A stretch of DNA of 64,000 nucleotides, taken from DATBRV01 sp036560145 (GTDB lineage Bacteria; Myxococcota_A; UBA9160; SMWR01). The stretch covers positions 1 through 64,000 of the forward strand of contig DATBRV010000049.1 of NCBI GenBank assembly GCA_036560145.1, written 5' to 3'. A model generated the notes under the pieces. That model saw only the letters and a program-made list of their open reading frames with translations, was not told the origin of the DNA and made no database searches. Of the stretch, positions 27,001-34,419 are shown piece by piece. Within the stretch, counting starts at the first letter, position 1; each line of letters begins with the position of its first letter. The position numbers were made by a program, and so were the translations under genes.

Positions 27001-27191
27001 CGGGCGTCGCGAACCTCGAGCTATCCATCACGCCGACGGACCTGACCGAGGGCTTCGCGCTGACGACGCCGGGGAGCTTCGACAGCGTCGCCCTCTCGGG
27101 CGCCACCGTGAACGTGATCCCCGAGCCGACCACCGCACTGCTGCTCGCGGTGGGGCTGCTGGCGCTCGGCGCCCGCTTCCGGCGCACGTAG
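24081..27191 (+). CDS. secreted Cys-repeat lipase fused in frame to a cohesin-like PEP-CTERM protein
   Basis: A 1036-residue secreted protein starting at GTG 24081 (GAGG just upstream). Order: signal peptide (1-24); five or six Cys-rich repeats of about 40 residues with E-H-L-P-S-C and F-P-S-Q-C-G cores (about 30-290); an alpha/beta hydrolase domain (F-L-L-H-G-L-A-G near 315; nucleophile A-H-S-M-G-G near 426); a dockerin/EF-hand-like part with D-I-N-G-S-G-V-V-D-D, D-A-D-H-D-G-N-V-D and D-L-D-G-D-G-F-V-T loops (about 720-795); a hydrophobic G-C-G-L-L-G-I-E-P segment ending R-R-R-L-R-R (about 824-847); a second signal-peptide-like segment ending P-P-A-S-A-A-A (848-871); a cohesin-like beta domain; and a terminal P-E-P-T-T-A-L-L-L anchor with R-R. 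No stop separates the two halves. The hydrolase probably acts on esters or lipids outside the cell. Confidence 0.8.
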   Translation: MLRFLFAGGLLASVLLVPVSAEAGNRQGNCGGVGQRACCVHEELPSCDSGLIEKVGIGPGAGDACDVFGNALGTCYNPGFPSQCGGLNERVCTLSEHFDDCNAGLSAVSGTCRDTGDDFPAGCGRKDQLACTIFQHFPSCLEGLVELLAGTEGSFCREIGQDGFPTHCGHDLQRPCRVSEHLPSCQGSLIEFEGQCRIADDTFPSQCGDENERACTVLEHLPSCKTNLVELFNLSGGGFCRRLDADGFPSHCGGQGEPACQVLEHLPSCKSDAYEIATPKLPALANGWCVDTEDFSDAPFRLDRPTQQAPPGPRTIFLLHGLAGDRRDYNFDALHEPGRGLVRYWVDANWSGDDGTDADPVGVRIFASNDAGATALCNKGTRIDGYTYSVPLTSRLLKGALLDRASCRDPAHPLPPGPVENVTLIAHSMGGVVARDLVYRHYDELLAGGVRIAEVVTLGSPHRGGGSAIPELFNAQWLTCAPAIFTEVLHGTCLLGNWHARLIEERARRDQEGAPYIDNLDFPGIRWITLAAADAQQPTSSPTFTDPIVAQDNLVAHVSGLGIAPDFCFPNVDSQPPPVGVLARSVPNVGESESWIEHFWPPQIVNRSNDALTQPFYDYNPHNDLDVNPAALVTTVPSNAAGSLAAHCHGPGPSSEQPEVPYLAGVNAPDFAEPNQQGSRFFFLGDTGHPHGDLVAGSGYANASLNYIKTLLTDGIRTADINGSGVVDDADRNRLVSRFPGNDPPWVDADHDGNVDAGEDPGAPAGSAFEPGFDVWSDLDGDGFVTLVDLQKWHVLAAAEAAASDFSTGESAPEPPAEPVAQGCGLLGIEPLLLLGLLPGFRRRLRRVLPASFFACLLSGLLPAPPASAAAIVQLVPSATAVALDGSFTVELRADLGLPIVAYGLDVHWNAGLLDYLGPAAFAPGWIQLSNATGASAQPFPALALLNLGALANPGPVSGPNFLLATLSFKAKAPGVANLELSITPTDLTEGFALTTPGSFDSVALSGATVNVIPEPTTALLLAVGLLALGARFRRT

Positions 27192-27205
27192 CCATCGTCG
27201 GCGGG

Positions 27206-27213
27206 TATATACT
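27206..27213 (+). promoter_or_regulatory. -10-like element just ahead of a possibly leaderless response-regulator gene
   Basis: TATATACT (extended -10 containing TATACT) lies 7 bases before the GTG at 27220, and no Shine-Dalgarno fits between them. Transcription from this element would begin at or near the start codon. The -35 region is poor. No competing coding signal occupies the 28-base gap. Confidence 0.4.
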
Positions 27214-27219
27214 CGGCGC

Positions 27220-27825
27220 GTGCGGCCCTTCCAAGGCAAGCTGAAGCGCGTGCTGATCGTCGAGGACGACGCGGCGCTTCGCTCCGCCATCGCGCAGCGC
27301 GTCGCCAACTGGGGAGCGCGGGTGCTCGAGGCCGGCAGCGCGGGCGAGGCCAAGGCGCTGCTCTCGGCCGCTCCGGACCTCCTGCTCCTCGATCTGCACC
27401 TGCCCGACGAGCCCGCCTTCACGGTGATCGAGGCGGCCGCGCAGCTGTGGCCCAAGCCCATCTGCGTCGCCATCAGCGGCCGCGCCTCCCCGGAGCAGGC
27501 GTTCCGGCTGGCGCAGCTCGGCGTGCGCGCCTACGTCGGCAAGCCCTTCTCGCTCGACGAGCTGCAGCAGGCGGTCGAGATCGCCTACCGCGAGGCGCCG
27601 CGCCTCGAGACGCTGATCGCCGCCTGCGTCGGCCGCGTGCCGCTGCGCGAGCTCCAGGAGCATCTGCGCAAGGTGATGGTGCTCCAGGCGCTCGCGCTCT
27701 CCGCGGGCAGCCGCAGCGAGACGGCGCGCTTGCTGGCGGTCTCGCGCCAGGCCATCCAGCAGATGCTGCGAGGCCGCATCGCTCCCCCGCCGGGGCATCC
27801 CGTCCCCGATCCGTCCCACGACTAG
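27220..27825 (+). CDS. response regulator with Fis-type helix-turn-helix (RegA/PrrA-like)
   Basis: A 201-residue two-component regulator. The receiver domain spans about residues 9-125: acidic pair E-D-D (15-17), phospho-acceptor Asp in L-L-L-D-L-H-L-P (about 59), Ser in A-I-S-G (about 85) and Lys in G-K-P-F (about 109). The C-terminal 45 residues form a Fis-like HTH (S-E-T-A-R-L-L-A-V-S-R-Q-A-I-Q-Q-M-L). This receiver-linker-Fis layout is that of RegA/PrrA/ActR, but the linker and recognition helix differ from those proteins, so redox control cannot be assumed. The start is GTG. There is no adjacent kinase; the hybrid kinase at 30.2 kb is a candidate partner. Confidence 0.88.
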   Translation: MRPFQGKLKRVLIVEDDAALRSAIAQRVANWGARVLEAGSAGEAKALLSAAPDLLLLDLHLPDEPAFTVIEAAAQLWPKPICVAISGRASPEQAFRLAQLGVRAYVGKPFSLDELQQAVEIAYREAPRLETLIAACVGRVPLRELQEHLRKVMVLQALALSAGSRSETARLLAVSRQAIQQMLRGRIAPPPGHPVPDPSHD

Positions 27826-27829
27826 CGAC

Positions 27830-27847
27830 CCGCAAGCAGACTTGCAG
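27830..27847. promoter_or_regulatory. palindromic element CCGCAAG-N4-CTTGCAG, copy 1
   Basis: CCGCAAGCAGACTTGCAG begins four bases after the response-regulator stop. The arms GCAAG/CTTGC are a perfect inverted repeat around four bases. An almost identical element lies 97 bp downstream (27927-27944). Both are in the 205-bp gap ahead of the amidohydrolase gene, as expected for a two-site operator. Confidence 0.55.
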
Positions 27848-27926
27848 CCATGGACGGCGCGAGGGCGATCCTCCCCATGCGCACTCGCACCAGCGAACGA
27901 TTCACATTCATCGGCGGGCTAAGCAT

Positions 27927-27944
27927 CCGCAAGTTTGCTTGCAG
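27927..27944. promoter_or_regulatory. palindromic element CCGCAAG-N4-CTTGCAG, copy 2
   Basis: CCGCAAGTTTGCTTGCAG shares all 14 arm bases with copy 1 and differs only in the four central bases. It is 87 bases upstream of the amidohydrolase ATG. Conservation limited to the arms is what selection by a dimeric DNA-binding protein would produce. Confidence 0.55.
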
Positions 27945-28030
27945 GCATGTCGGCGACCGGAAGAACGCGCGCAAAGGGCCGCTCAAGACGTGGGCTGCGA
28001 TGGCGATAACGGCCTCGGAGGGCGCGCCGC

Positions 28031-29455
28031 ATGATCTTCGGCCACCCGGTGATCGACGCCGACAGCCACAAGTGTGAAAACCCAGCCGTCTTCTTCGACT
28101 ACATCCCACAGCCCTACCGGGACCGCTTCTCCCTGATCCGGGATCGCTACGGCGAGCAGCGCTTTCGGATCCTCGATCGCGATCCCCACACCGGCAAGAC
28201 GGATTTTGCGCGCGTCTTCCTCCAGGCGGAGGGATACGGCAAGGGGACCTTCCGGCCCTACCACGAGGAGACGACGCTGGGCGGCCTCTTCCATCGCATC
28301 CGGCTGGAGCACATGGACCGCGAGGGCATCGATCACCAGGTGATCTACGGATCCATGACGCTGGCGTTCCCGACCCTGATCGACCCGGAGCTCGCCGTCG
28401 TCCTCTGCCGCTCGTACAACGACTACATCGCCGCCGACTGCGAGGCATGGTCCCGCCGCCTGCACCCGGTCGGCGTGATCCCGCTCCAGGACGCGGGAGA
28501 GGCCATCCGCGAGATGCAGCGCTGCGTCGACGTGCTCGGCATGCCGGCCGTCTGCATCGGGCCGAACCTGCCCATGCCCCATCCGGAGGCGCCCGATCGC
28601 TTCCCCGCGATTCGCGTACCCAAACCGCTTTCGCATCCCGACTTCTTCCCGCTCTACGCGGAGGCGGAGCGGCTGAACGTGGCGATCGCCGTGCACGGTG
28701 CGCCGGGGGCGCAGCTGGCCGGCGGCTGCTCGGATCAGCTCGACAGCTTCACGCTGGTGCACGTCTTCGCCAACCGCTGCATGCAGCAGATGGCGATCGC
28801 CCGGCTCGTCTTCGACGGGGTCCTCGAGCGCTTCCCGCGCCTGCGCTTCGGCTTCCTGGAGGCGGGCGCCGGCTGGTTCCCGGACTTCCTCCACAACCTG
28901 CACGAACACTGGGACAAGCGGATCGCGCGCTTCGATCCGAGCATCGGCCCCTCGCTGGGCGAGTTCCTGCTGGAGTTCGCGCGGGAGCGCGACGCGCGGG
29001 GCCGGCTCGGGCTGCTGGGAAAGGCGCGCCGGCTGCTCGGCGTGCTGTCGCCGGGCGCCGAGGAGAAGGCCAGCCCCGCGGAGCTCGACGCGTTTCGCCA
29101 CGAGCATCCGCTTCTCACGCGCGATCCCGTCGAGTACGCCCGCCGCGGCCAGATCTTCCTGACCTGCGAGCCCGACGATCCCGCGCCCGGTTGGCTCCCC
29201 ATGGCGCTCGGAGAGTGGGGCGAGCGCCTGTGCGGAATGGCGGTCGACTACGGCCACTGGGACGCGACGCTGCGCGATTGTGTCGGGCTCGCGACCCGCG
29301 CGGCCGGCACGCCGGAGCGCGCTCTGCGACTGCTCTCGAGCAACGCCCTCGATTTCTACGGAGAGCGCCTGCGGCGCCGCCTGACGACGCGCGGCGACAC
29401 CCGTCCAGAGGAGACCCATGAGCCCGTCGCGCAAGTCTGTCCCCCGGCTGCTTGA
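28031..29455 (+). CDS. amidohydrolase (amidohydrolase-2/ACMSD-like family)
   Basis: A 474-residue metal-dependent TIM-barrel hydrolase or decarboxylase. The first-strand metal motif is I-D-A-D-S-H (residues 8-13), the variant seen in this family in place of H-x-H. V-H-G-A-P (about 220) carries the barrel His, and G-F-L-E-A-G-A-G-W-F-P (about 276-286) is the family signature. The late catalytic Asp is probably in G-M-A-V-D-Y-G-H-W-D (about 406). ATG 28031 gives the conserved N-terminus. Its 3' end overlaps the next gene by 38 bases. Substrate unknown; relatives act on aromatic-ring cleavage products or cyclic amides. Two palindromes upstream suggest dedicated control. Confidence 0.85.
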   Translation: MIFGHPVIDADSHKCENPAVFFDYIPQPYRDRFSLIRDRYGEQRFRILDRDPHTGKTDFARVFLQAEGYGKGTFRPYHEETTLGGLFHRIRLEHMDREGIDHQVIYGSMTLAFPTLIDPELAVVLCRSYNDYIAADCEAWSRRLHPVGVIPLQDAGEAIREMQRCVDVLGMPAVCIGPNLPMPHPEAPDRFPAIRVPKPLSHPDFFPLYAEAERLNVAIAVHGAPGAQLAGGCSDQLDSFTLVHVFANRCMQQMAIARLVFDGVLERFPRLRFGFLEAGAGWFPDFLHNLHEHWDKRIARFDPSIGPSLGEFLLEFARERDARGRLGLLGKARRLLGVLSPGAEEKASPAELDAFRHEHPLLTRDPVEYARRGQIFLTCEPDDPAPGWLPMALGEWGERLCGMAVDYGHWDATLRDCVGLATRAAGTPERALRLLSSNALDFYGERLRRRLTTRGDTRPEETHEPVAQVCPPAA

Positions 29456-30245
29456 TCCGTTCCGGATCCTGGCGGGCGACGAGCGCCGGCGGCACATGGC
29501 CGCCTACGAACGCCACCTGGGCCAGCGCGACGGGACGCTCGATCTGGCGGCGATGCGGCTCTCGCGCCGCGAGTCGCAGTTCGAGGATCTGGCGAACAAG
29601 CCCGTGCGCTGGCGCGGCGGCAACCCGCTCGCCCCGGATCTGCGCGCGACGTGGCTCGTCGCCGCGGGCAAGGCGAACGAGGGGGAGTGCTTCGGCGTGG
29701 AGCTCGAGCTGCGCCGTTTCGCGCAGCGCCATCCGGACGGTCGGGGCGCCGACCTCCCCTATCTGCACCTGCTGCTCCAGGAGCACTACCACACCCGCTT
29801 GCTCGGAGAGCTGCGCCGCACCTTCGGGATCGAGCCCGCGCTCGAGCGGCCGGGCCCGAGCCAACGCGCGGCGATCCGGCTGATGACGCGGCTGCCCGAG
29901 CGCCTGCGCTGGATCCCGGTCCTCTGCGGCGAGGTGGTGGGCTGCGTCGTCTTCGAGATCCTGCGGGAGAAGTGCAGCCTGTTCTCCGCCCAGCCCGAGG
30001 TCGAGGCGCGGCTGCGGGCGCTGCTCGGCGAGATCTATCACGACGAGATCCTGCACGTCGCGTGGCTGCGCGCCCATCTCGGCCGCTGGGCGATCCGCGC
30101 CGCCCGCTGGATCGCGCCGCTGGTCGCCGGCGGCGTGATGCGGGAGGTTCCCCAGGTCTACACGCTCGGGTGCTCGCGGCGCGAGTTCCTCGCCCGTCTG
30201 CGCCGCGGCCTCGAGATTCCGACGGAGCTCGACTGGGTGGTTTAG
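29418..30245 (+). CDS. ferritin-like/diiron domain protein of unknown function
   Basis: A 275-residue helical protein with an ATG preceded by GAGGAGA, starting inside the 3' end of the amidohydrolase gene. Possible iron ligands are E-H-Y-H (about residue 117) and E-I-Y-H-D-E-I-L-H (about 206-214), together with Glu residues in N-E-G-E-C (about 90) and C-G-E-V-V-G (about 170). The ExxH patterns suggest a ferritin-like four-helix diiron site, but the spacing is not that of a well-known subfamily. Coupling to the amidohydrolase suggests an oxidation step in the same pathway (inference). Confidence 0.68.
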   Translation: MSPSRKSVPRLLDPFRILAGDERRRHMAAYERHLGQRDGTLDLAAMRLSRRESQFEDLANKPVRWRGGNPLAPDLRATWLVAAGKANEGECFGVELELRRFAQRHPDGRGADLPYLHLLLQEHYHTRLLGELRRTFGIEPALERPGPSQRAAIRLMTRLPERLRWIPVLCGEVVGCVVFEILREKCSLFSAQPEVEARLRALLGEIYHDEILHVAWLRAHLGRWAIRAARWIAPLVAGGVMREVPQVYTLGCSRREFLARLRRGLEIPTELDWVV

Positions 30246-30246
30246 A

Positions 30247-31992
30247 ATGGCCGGCATGGGGATCGAGATCTCCGCCGGGGCCGCGCGCGGCGGCGCGCAG
30301 CCGTCTCCGCCCAGCTCGCTCAACCTGCTGACCAGCCTGATCTACCCGGTCTGGTTCGTGTTCGGACCCGCCGGAGCCAACGATCCCTGGTGGGCCTGGT
30401 GGATCGTCTCGGCGCTGCTCGTCGCCATCGTCCTCTCCGCGCGGCTGATCCCGCGCTTCGAGCGCCATCTCCCCAACGTCCCCGCCATGTGTGGCTGGAT
30501 CGTGACAGCGCATCTGTTCGCGCTGGCGGCCACGAACGGAATGCACCCGTTCTACGCGATGGGATCCGTGATGGCCGTGCTCGCCACGATCGCCGCGATC
30601 CGCAGCCGACAGGGACTGCTGGCCTATGCCGGGTTCGTGGCGCTGCTCGGGATCGGCTTCTTCCTCGCGCTGCCCAATCTGCTGCAGCTCGCCTATTGGG
30701 GCGGGATGGTCCCGCCGCTGGCGCTCGCCTACTTCTGGCTGGCCGCGCAGGATTCCGCCGCGAGGCTGGCTGCGGAGTACCGCGATCGCCTCGAGTCGCA
30801 GGTGGCGGATCGCACGCGCGCACTGCGCGAGAGCAACGAACGCCTGCGCAGCGAAATGGACGCGCGGGTGCGCCTCGAGGACGAGCTGCGACTCGCGCAT
30901 CAGATGGAGGTGGTGGGCCGGCTCGCCGCGGCCGTCTCCCACGAGTTCAACAACCTGCTCTGCACGATCGGCATCTACGCCGAGCTGCTGCTCGACCAGA
31001 TTCCCCCGGGCAGCGAGATGCGCCGCGAGGTCGGGCAGATCCAGAACGCGCATCGACAGGCGACCGCCATTTCGCGCCAGCTGCTCGCCCTGAGCCGTCC
31101 GAGCCAGATCCAGTTCGAGTGCGTAGACCTCAACGCGGTGGTCGAGCGCATTCGCCCCACGTTTCGGGGCATGCTGGGACCCGAGGTGGCGCTCGAGATC
31201 CGGCTCGCGCCGGGGTCCTGCCTGCTGTGGGCCAACCCGGACGCGCTCGAGCAGATCCTGGTCAATCTCGCCCTCAACGCGCGCGACGCCATGCCGGGCG
31301 GCGGGAAGCTCGCGATCACGACCTCGTGCAGCGACGACAGCGTCGTCCTCGGCGTGTCGGACACGGGAGATGGCATGGACGCGGCGACGCGCGAGCGCGC
31401 CTTCGAGCCGTTCTTCACCACCAAGGCCACCGGCACCGGCCTCGGGCTCTCGATCGTGCACACCCTCGTGAGCCAATCGCGCGGACGCGCCCGGGTCGAG
31501 AGCGAGCCGGGCCGCGGAACCCGCTTCGAGCTCAGCTGGCCTCCGGCGCTCGCCGAGGCGAGCGCGCTTCCGAACCGCGCCGAACCGCCGCCGCCGGAGG
31601 CGGGGAGCGAGACGATCCTGCTGGTCGAAGACCAGGATGGGCTTCGCTCCGGGCTGGGTCGCATCCTCGCCAGCGCGGGCTATCGCGTGCTGGAAGCCGC
31701 CGACGGCGTGCAGGCGCTGGAAGTCGTGACCCGGCGCGGCGAAGACGTGCAGCTGGTCGTGACCGACGTCGTGATGCCCCGCATGGGAGGCTTCGAGCTG
31801 GCGGAGGGTCTCTCGGTCGTGCGGCCGGGCGTGGCCATCCTCTTCGTGTCCGGCCAGCTCCGCCACCCGTCGCTGCAAGGCCGCGAGCTTCCGGCGGGCG
31901 CTTCGGTTCTCGAGAAGCCGTTCTCGGCGGGCGATCTCCGCCGGCAGGTGCGCCAGCTGCTCGACGCGCGCGCGGCGCACGCGGTGGGTTGA
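30247..31992 (+). CDS. hybrid sensor histidine kinase with C-terminal receiver domain
   Basis: A 581-residue membrane kinase. Residues of about 25-170 hold five or six membrane helices; a coiled coil follows (about 172-220). The dimerisation/phosphotransfer H-box is S-H-E-F-N-N (His about 231). The ATP-binding domain has the N-box N-L-A-L-N-A-R-D-A-M (about 338), G1 D-T-G-D-G-M-D and G2 G-T-G-L-G-L-S. A receiver domain (about 455-575) follows with acceptor Asp in V-T-D-V-V-M-P (about 506) and Lys in E-K-P-F. There is no periplasmic sensor loop of size, so sensing is probably within the membrane. It is convergent with a NarL-type regulator with one base between their ends, so that protein is a possible partner. 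Confidence 0.92.
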   Translation: MAGMGIEISAGAARGGAQPSPPSSLNLLTSLIYPVWFVFGPAGANDPWWAWWIVSALLVAIVLSARLIPRFERHLPNVPAMCGWIVTAHLFALAATNGMHPFYAMGSVMAVLATIAAIRSRQGLLAYAGFVALLGIGFFLALPNLLQLAYWGGMVPPLALAYFWLAAQDSAARLAAEYRDRLESQVADRTRALRESNERLRSEMDARVRLEDELRLAHQMEVVGRLAAAVSHEFNNLLCTIGIYAELLLDQIPPGSEMRREVGQIQNAHRQATAISRQLLALSRPSQIQFECVDLNAVVERIRPTFRGMLGPEVALEIRLAPGSCLLWANPDALEQILVNLALNARDAMPGGGKLAITTSCSDDSVVLGVSDTGDGMDAATRERAFEPFFTTKATGTGLGLSIVHTLVSQSRGRARVESEPGRGTRFELSWPPALAEASALPNRAEPPPPEAGSETILLVEDQDGLRSGLGRILASAGYRVLEAADGVQALEVVTRRGEDVQLVVTDVVMPRMGGFELAEGLSVVRPGVAILFVSGQLRHPSLQGRELPAGASVLEKPFSAGDLRRQVRQLLDARAAHAVG

Positions 31993-31993
31993 G

Positions 31994-32635
31994 CTAGGGG
32001 CCGATGATCCCTTCCCGGATCGCGAAGCGGACCAGGCCCGCGACCTTGTGGATCCCGAGCTTCTCCATCACGTTCGCCCGGTGCGCCTCGACGGTGCGCG
32101 CGGAGACGCCGAGCGATTCGGCGATCTCCTTGCTGGAGAGCCCCTCGCCGATCAGCTGGAGCACCTCGCGCTCCCGGCCCGAGAGGGCGCCGATCGCGGA
32201 GCTCGCGTTGCGATCGGGCCGGACGACCGCGTCGACGACGCGGCCCGCGATCTCGGGCGAGAGGAAGCTCTTGCCCTCCCGAACCGCGCGCAGCGCGGTC
32301 AGCAGCTGGAAACCCGACGAGGTCTTCACCAGATAGCCCGCTGCCCCGGCCTTGAGCGCCTCCTCCACGTAGCTCCAGCTGTCGTGCTGCGAGAGGATCA
32401 GCACCCGCGTGCCCTCCATCTGGGCGATCTTGCGGGTGGCTTCGATCCCGGAGAGACGCGGCAGCCAGATGTCCATTACGACGAGGTCCGGACGGTGCCG
32501 CTCCACCAGCTCCACCGCGGTCGCGCCGTCGGCGGCCTCGGCGACGATCTCGAAGTCGTCGGTCGCCGAGATCAGGCTGCGGATTCCATCGCGCAGCACT
32601 TCGTGATCTTCCACCAGGATGATCGTCGATTTCAT
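31994..32635 (-). CDS. NarL/FixJ-type response regulator (LuxR HTH)
   Basis: A 213-residue DNA-binding response regulator. The receiver has V-E-D-H-E near the start, phospho-acceptor Asp in V-V-M-D-I-W-L-P (about 55) and Lys in Y-L-V-K-T (about 104). The LuxR-type HTH is at about 147-205: L-S-G-R-E-R-E-V-L-Q-L-I-G-E-G, S-S-K-E-I-A-E-S-L-G-V-S and T-V-E-A-H-R. ATG 32635 starts the first receiver strand directly; an in-frame ATG 33 bases upstream (32668) is possible. It is convergent with the hybrid kinase. Confidence 0.92.
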   Translation of the reverse strand: MKSTIILVEDHEVLRDGIRSLISATDDFEIVAEAADGATAVELVERHRPDLVVMDIWLPRLSGIEATRKIAQMEGTRVLILSQHDSWSYVEEALKAGAAGYLVKTSSGFQLLTALRAVREGKSFLSPEIAGRVVDAVVRPDRNASSAIGALSGREREVLQLIGEGLSSKEIAESLGVSARTVEAHRANVMEKLGIHKVAGLVRFAIREGIIGP

Positions 32636-32769
32636 GTACGCCCCGCGCAGCTCGAGTCGATCTTTCATCCTACGGCGGAAAAACCTGGATTGGAATAGGT
32701 AATTCTACGAGGGCGCGGTTCGCCCGGCCGCGGGCGGCGACGCAGCGCGCGACAGCATAGAATCGCCCC

Positions 32770-33153
32770 GTGCGCCGAGCCCTACGCAGCGCCTTCTGCC
32801 TGTGCACCCCGGTCTTCGCGCTCGGCTGCTTCACGCACCCGCCGCTCGCGCAGTACACCTTCGTCACGACCGAAGCCGCCACCCTGCGGGTGGAGGTGCT
32901 GAAGGAGGGCGTCTCGGGCTGGACCTGCGTCGTGAGCACGTTCCTGGATGGACTCACGCGCGTTCCGATCCCGACACGGGAGATGGAGCTGGGCATCCCC
33001 AACCAGGCCTACGCGGTCGAGATGGCGCTGCGAACCGTTCCGGGCTCCGAGCTGCTGATCGACACGACGTTCGATCACCACGTCGAAGAGCGCGTGCTCT
33101 GGAAGAAGACCTGCGTGACGGTCACCGGCACGGCGGCGCGTCTCGTGCCATGA
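32770..33153 (+). CDS. small Cys-containing lipoprotein, tandem pair member 1
   Basis: A 127-residue lipoprotein with a GTG start. The leader ends with V-F-A-L-G-C (Cys about 20). The mature part is short and beta-rich, with a conserved pattern E-x-V-x-G-x-x-C followed by A-V-E-M-A-L-R-T-V-P-G-x-E-L-L-I and a final W-K-K-T-C-V-T-V-T-G-T-A. The next gene encodes a clear paralogue. TAGAAT in the bases just before the start could be a -10. Function unknown; the fold resembles small periplasmic proteins in which a W-x-x-x-C strand closes a sheet. Confidence 0.65.
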   Translation: MRRALRSAFCLCTPVFALGCFTHPPLAQYTFVTTEAATLRVEVLKEGVSGWTCVVSTFLDGLTRVPIPTREMELGIPNQAYAVEMALRTVPGSELLIDTTFDHHVEERVLWKKTCVTVTGTAARLVP

Positions 33154-33476
33154 AGAGCGCCCGCCTCGCACTCCTCGCAGCCCTGCTCGCCACCGGCTGC
33201 TCCTACCGCGGTCCGTCGCCCGGATTCGCGATCGTCTCGACCCGCGCGCTGTCGGTTCCGATGACGGTGATCGCCGAGGAGGTCGAAGGCCGCGCGTGCA
33301 TCGGGGGGCCGGCGAAGGATCGGTTCCCGGAGGCCGAGGCCGTGGCGGTGGCGCTGCGAAACGCTCCGGGGGCGAATGCGCTCGTCAACGCGCGCTTCGA
33401 GAAGGTCGGCTTCCTCCGCTGGCGCAACTGCACGCTGCTCGTGCGCGGCACCGCGGTGCGGATCGAGCCCCGCTGA
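33150..33476 (+). CDS. small Cys-containing lipoprotein, tandem pair member 2
   Basis: A 108-residue lipoprotein whose ATG overlaps the TGA of member 1 (ATGA). The lipobox is L-A-T-G-C (Cys about 17). It shares with member 1 the order V-x-x-E-x-V-x-G-x-x-C, A-V-A-L-R-N-A-P-G-A-N-A-L and W-R-N-C-T-L-L-V-R-G-T-A-V, so the two arose by tandem duplication. Two conserved Cys per mature chain suggest a disulfide. No known family could be assigned. Confidence 0.65.
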   Translation: MKSARLALLAALLATGCSYRGPSPGFAIVSTRALSVPMTVIAEEVEGRACIGGPAKDRFPEAEAVAVALRNAPGANALVNARFEKVGFLRWRNCTLLVRGTAVRIEPR

Positions 33477-33516
33477 CGCGGCGCGCGCGCGCTGCGGCGG
33501 TTACCCTTCCGGCTCC

Positions 33517-34419
33517 GTGACGGAGCCCCAACACCCCGGCGCGGTGGCGCCCGAGCGCAGCCGCTTCTTCCTCTCCGACGGCGTGCGCCTGCGCGTCGAC
33601 GAGTGGGGGGATCCGTCCGCCCCGCCGCTGGTGCTGCTGCACGGAGCCTTCGACCACGGGCGCGGCTTCGACCTGCTGGCGCCCCTGCTCGCCTCCCGCT
33701 TCCACGTGCAGGCGCTCACCTCTCGCGGCCATGGCGATTCGGAATGGGTCGACAGCTACGCCTGGTGGAGCGACGTGTGCGACGTCGTGAACCTCCTGCG
33801 CTCGCTGGGCCGGCCCGTGCAGCTGGTGGGCCACAGCCGCGGCGGGGGGCAGGCGACGGACGCCGCGCTGTGGGCGCCGGAGCTGGTGCGCCAGCTCGTC
33901 AACATCGATGGCTTCGGACCGCCGCCCGAGGGCTTCGCGCCGCCCGGCGTGCCCCTCGACCGACGTCCGCCGCCGCCGCGCTTTCGCGATCACCTCGACC
34001 GGCGGCGCCGGTCGAGCGGGCGCAGCTGGCGCCCGTATCCCTCGCTCGAGGATCTGGTCGAGCGGCGGCGCGAGCAGAACCCGCGCCTCTCGCGCGAGTG
34101 GCTGCGCTACTTCCTGTTCCACGGCGCCCGCGAGGTCGAAGGCGGCTGGATCTGGAAGACCGATCCGGAATTCGCCGGCGGCTTCGGCCCCTGGAAGCCC
34201 GAGTGGATCGGCGCGAGCTGGAAGGGCCTGCGCATGCCGATGCTGGCGATGGTGGGCACCGAGCCCGACACCTGGCGGCTCGACGATGCGGTCGCCTCCG
34301 AGCGGCTCGCCAACGTCCCCCAGCTGGCGCGCGCGGCGGTCCCGGGCGCGGGGCACTTCGTCCACATGGAGCGGCCGCGCGAGACGGCGGACGCGCTGCT
34401 CGGGTTCCTCGCGCCGTGA
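33517..34419 (+). CDS. alpha/beta hydrolase
   Basis: A 300-residue hydrolase starting at GTG 33517. The oxyanion motif L-L-H-G-A-F-D-H-G is near residue 44, the nucleophile elbow G-H-S-R-G-G near 108-113, and the catalytic His in G-A-G-H-F-V-H-M-E near 277. The cap region is rich in Arg and Pro. It fits the broad esterase/epoxide-hydrolase-like group; substrate unknown. Its stop overlaps the start of a second, smaller hydrolase-fold gene (GTGA). Confidence 0.87.
   Translation: MTEPQHPGAVAPERSRFFLSDGVRLRVDEWGDPSAPPLVLLHGAFDHGRGFDLLAPLLASRFHVQALTSRGHGDSEWVDSYAWWSDVCDVVNLLRSLGRPVQLVGHSRGGGQATDAALWAPELVRQLVNIDGFGPPPEGFAPPGVPLDRRPPPPRFRDHLDRRRRSSGRSWRPYPSLEDLVERRREQNPRLSREWLRYFLFHGAREVEGGWIWKTDPEFAGGFGPWKPEWIGASWKGLRMPMLAMVGTEPDTWRLDDAVASERLANVPQLARAAVPGAGHFVHMERPRETADALLGFLAP

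Noticed and set aside
27850..28077. A 75-codon frame between the response regulator and the amidohydrolase
   Set aside because: It overlaps the second palindrome and the amidohydrolase start, lacks a ribosome site, and shows no protein-like composition.
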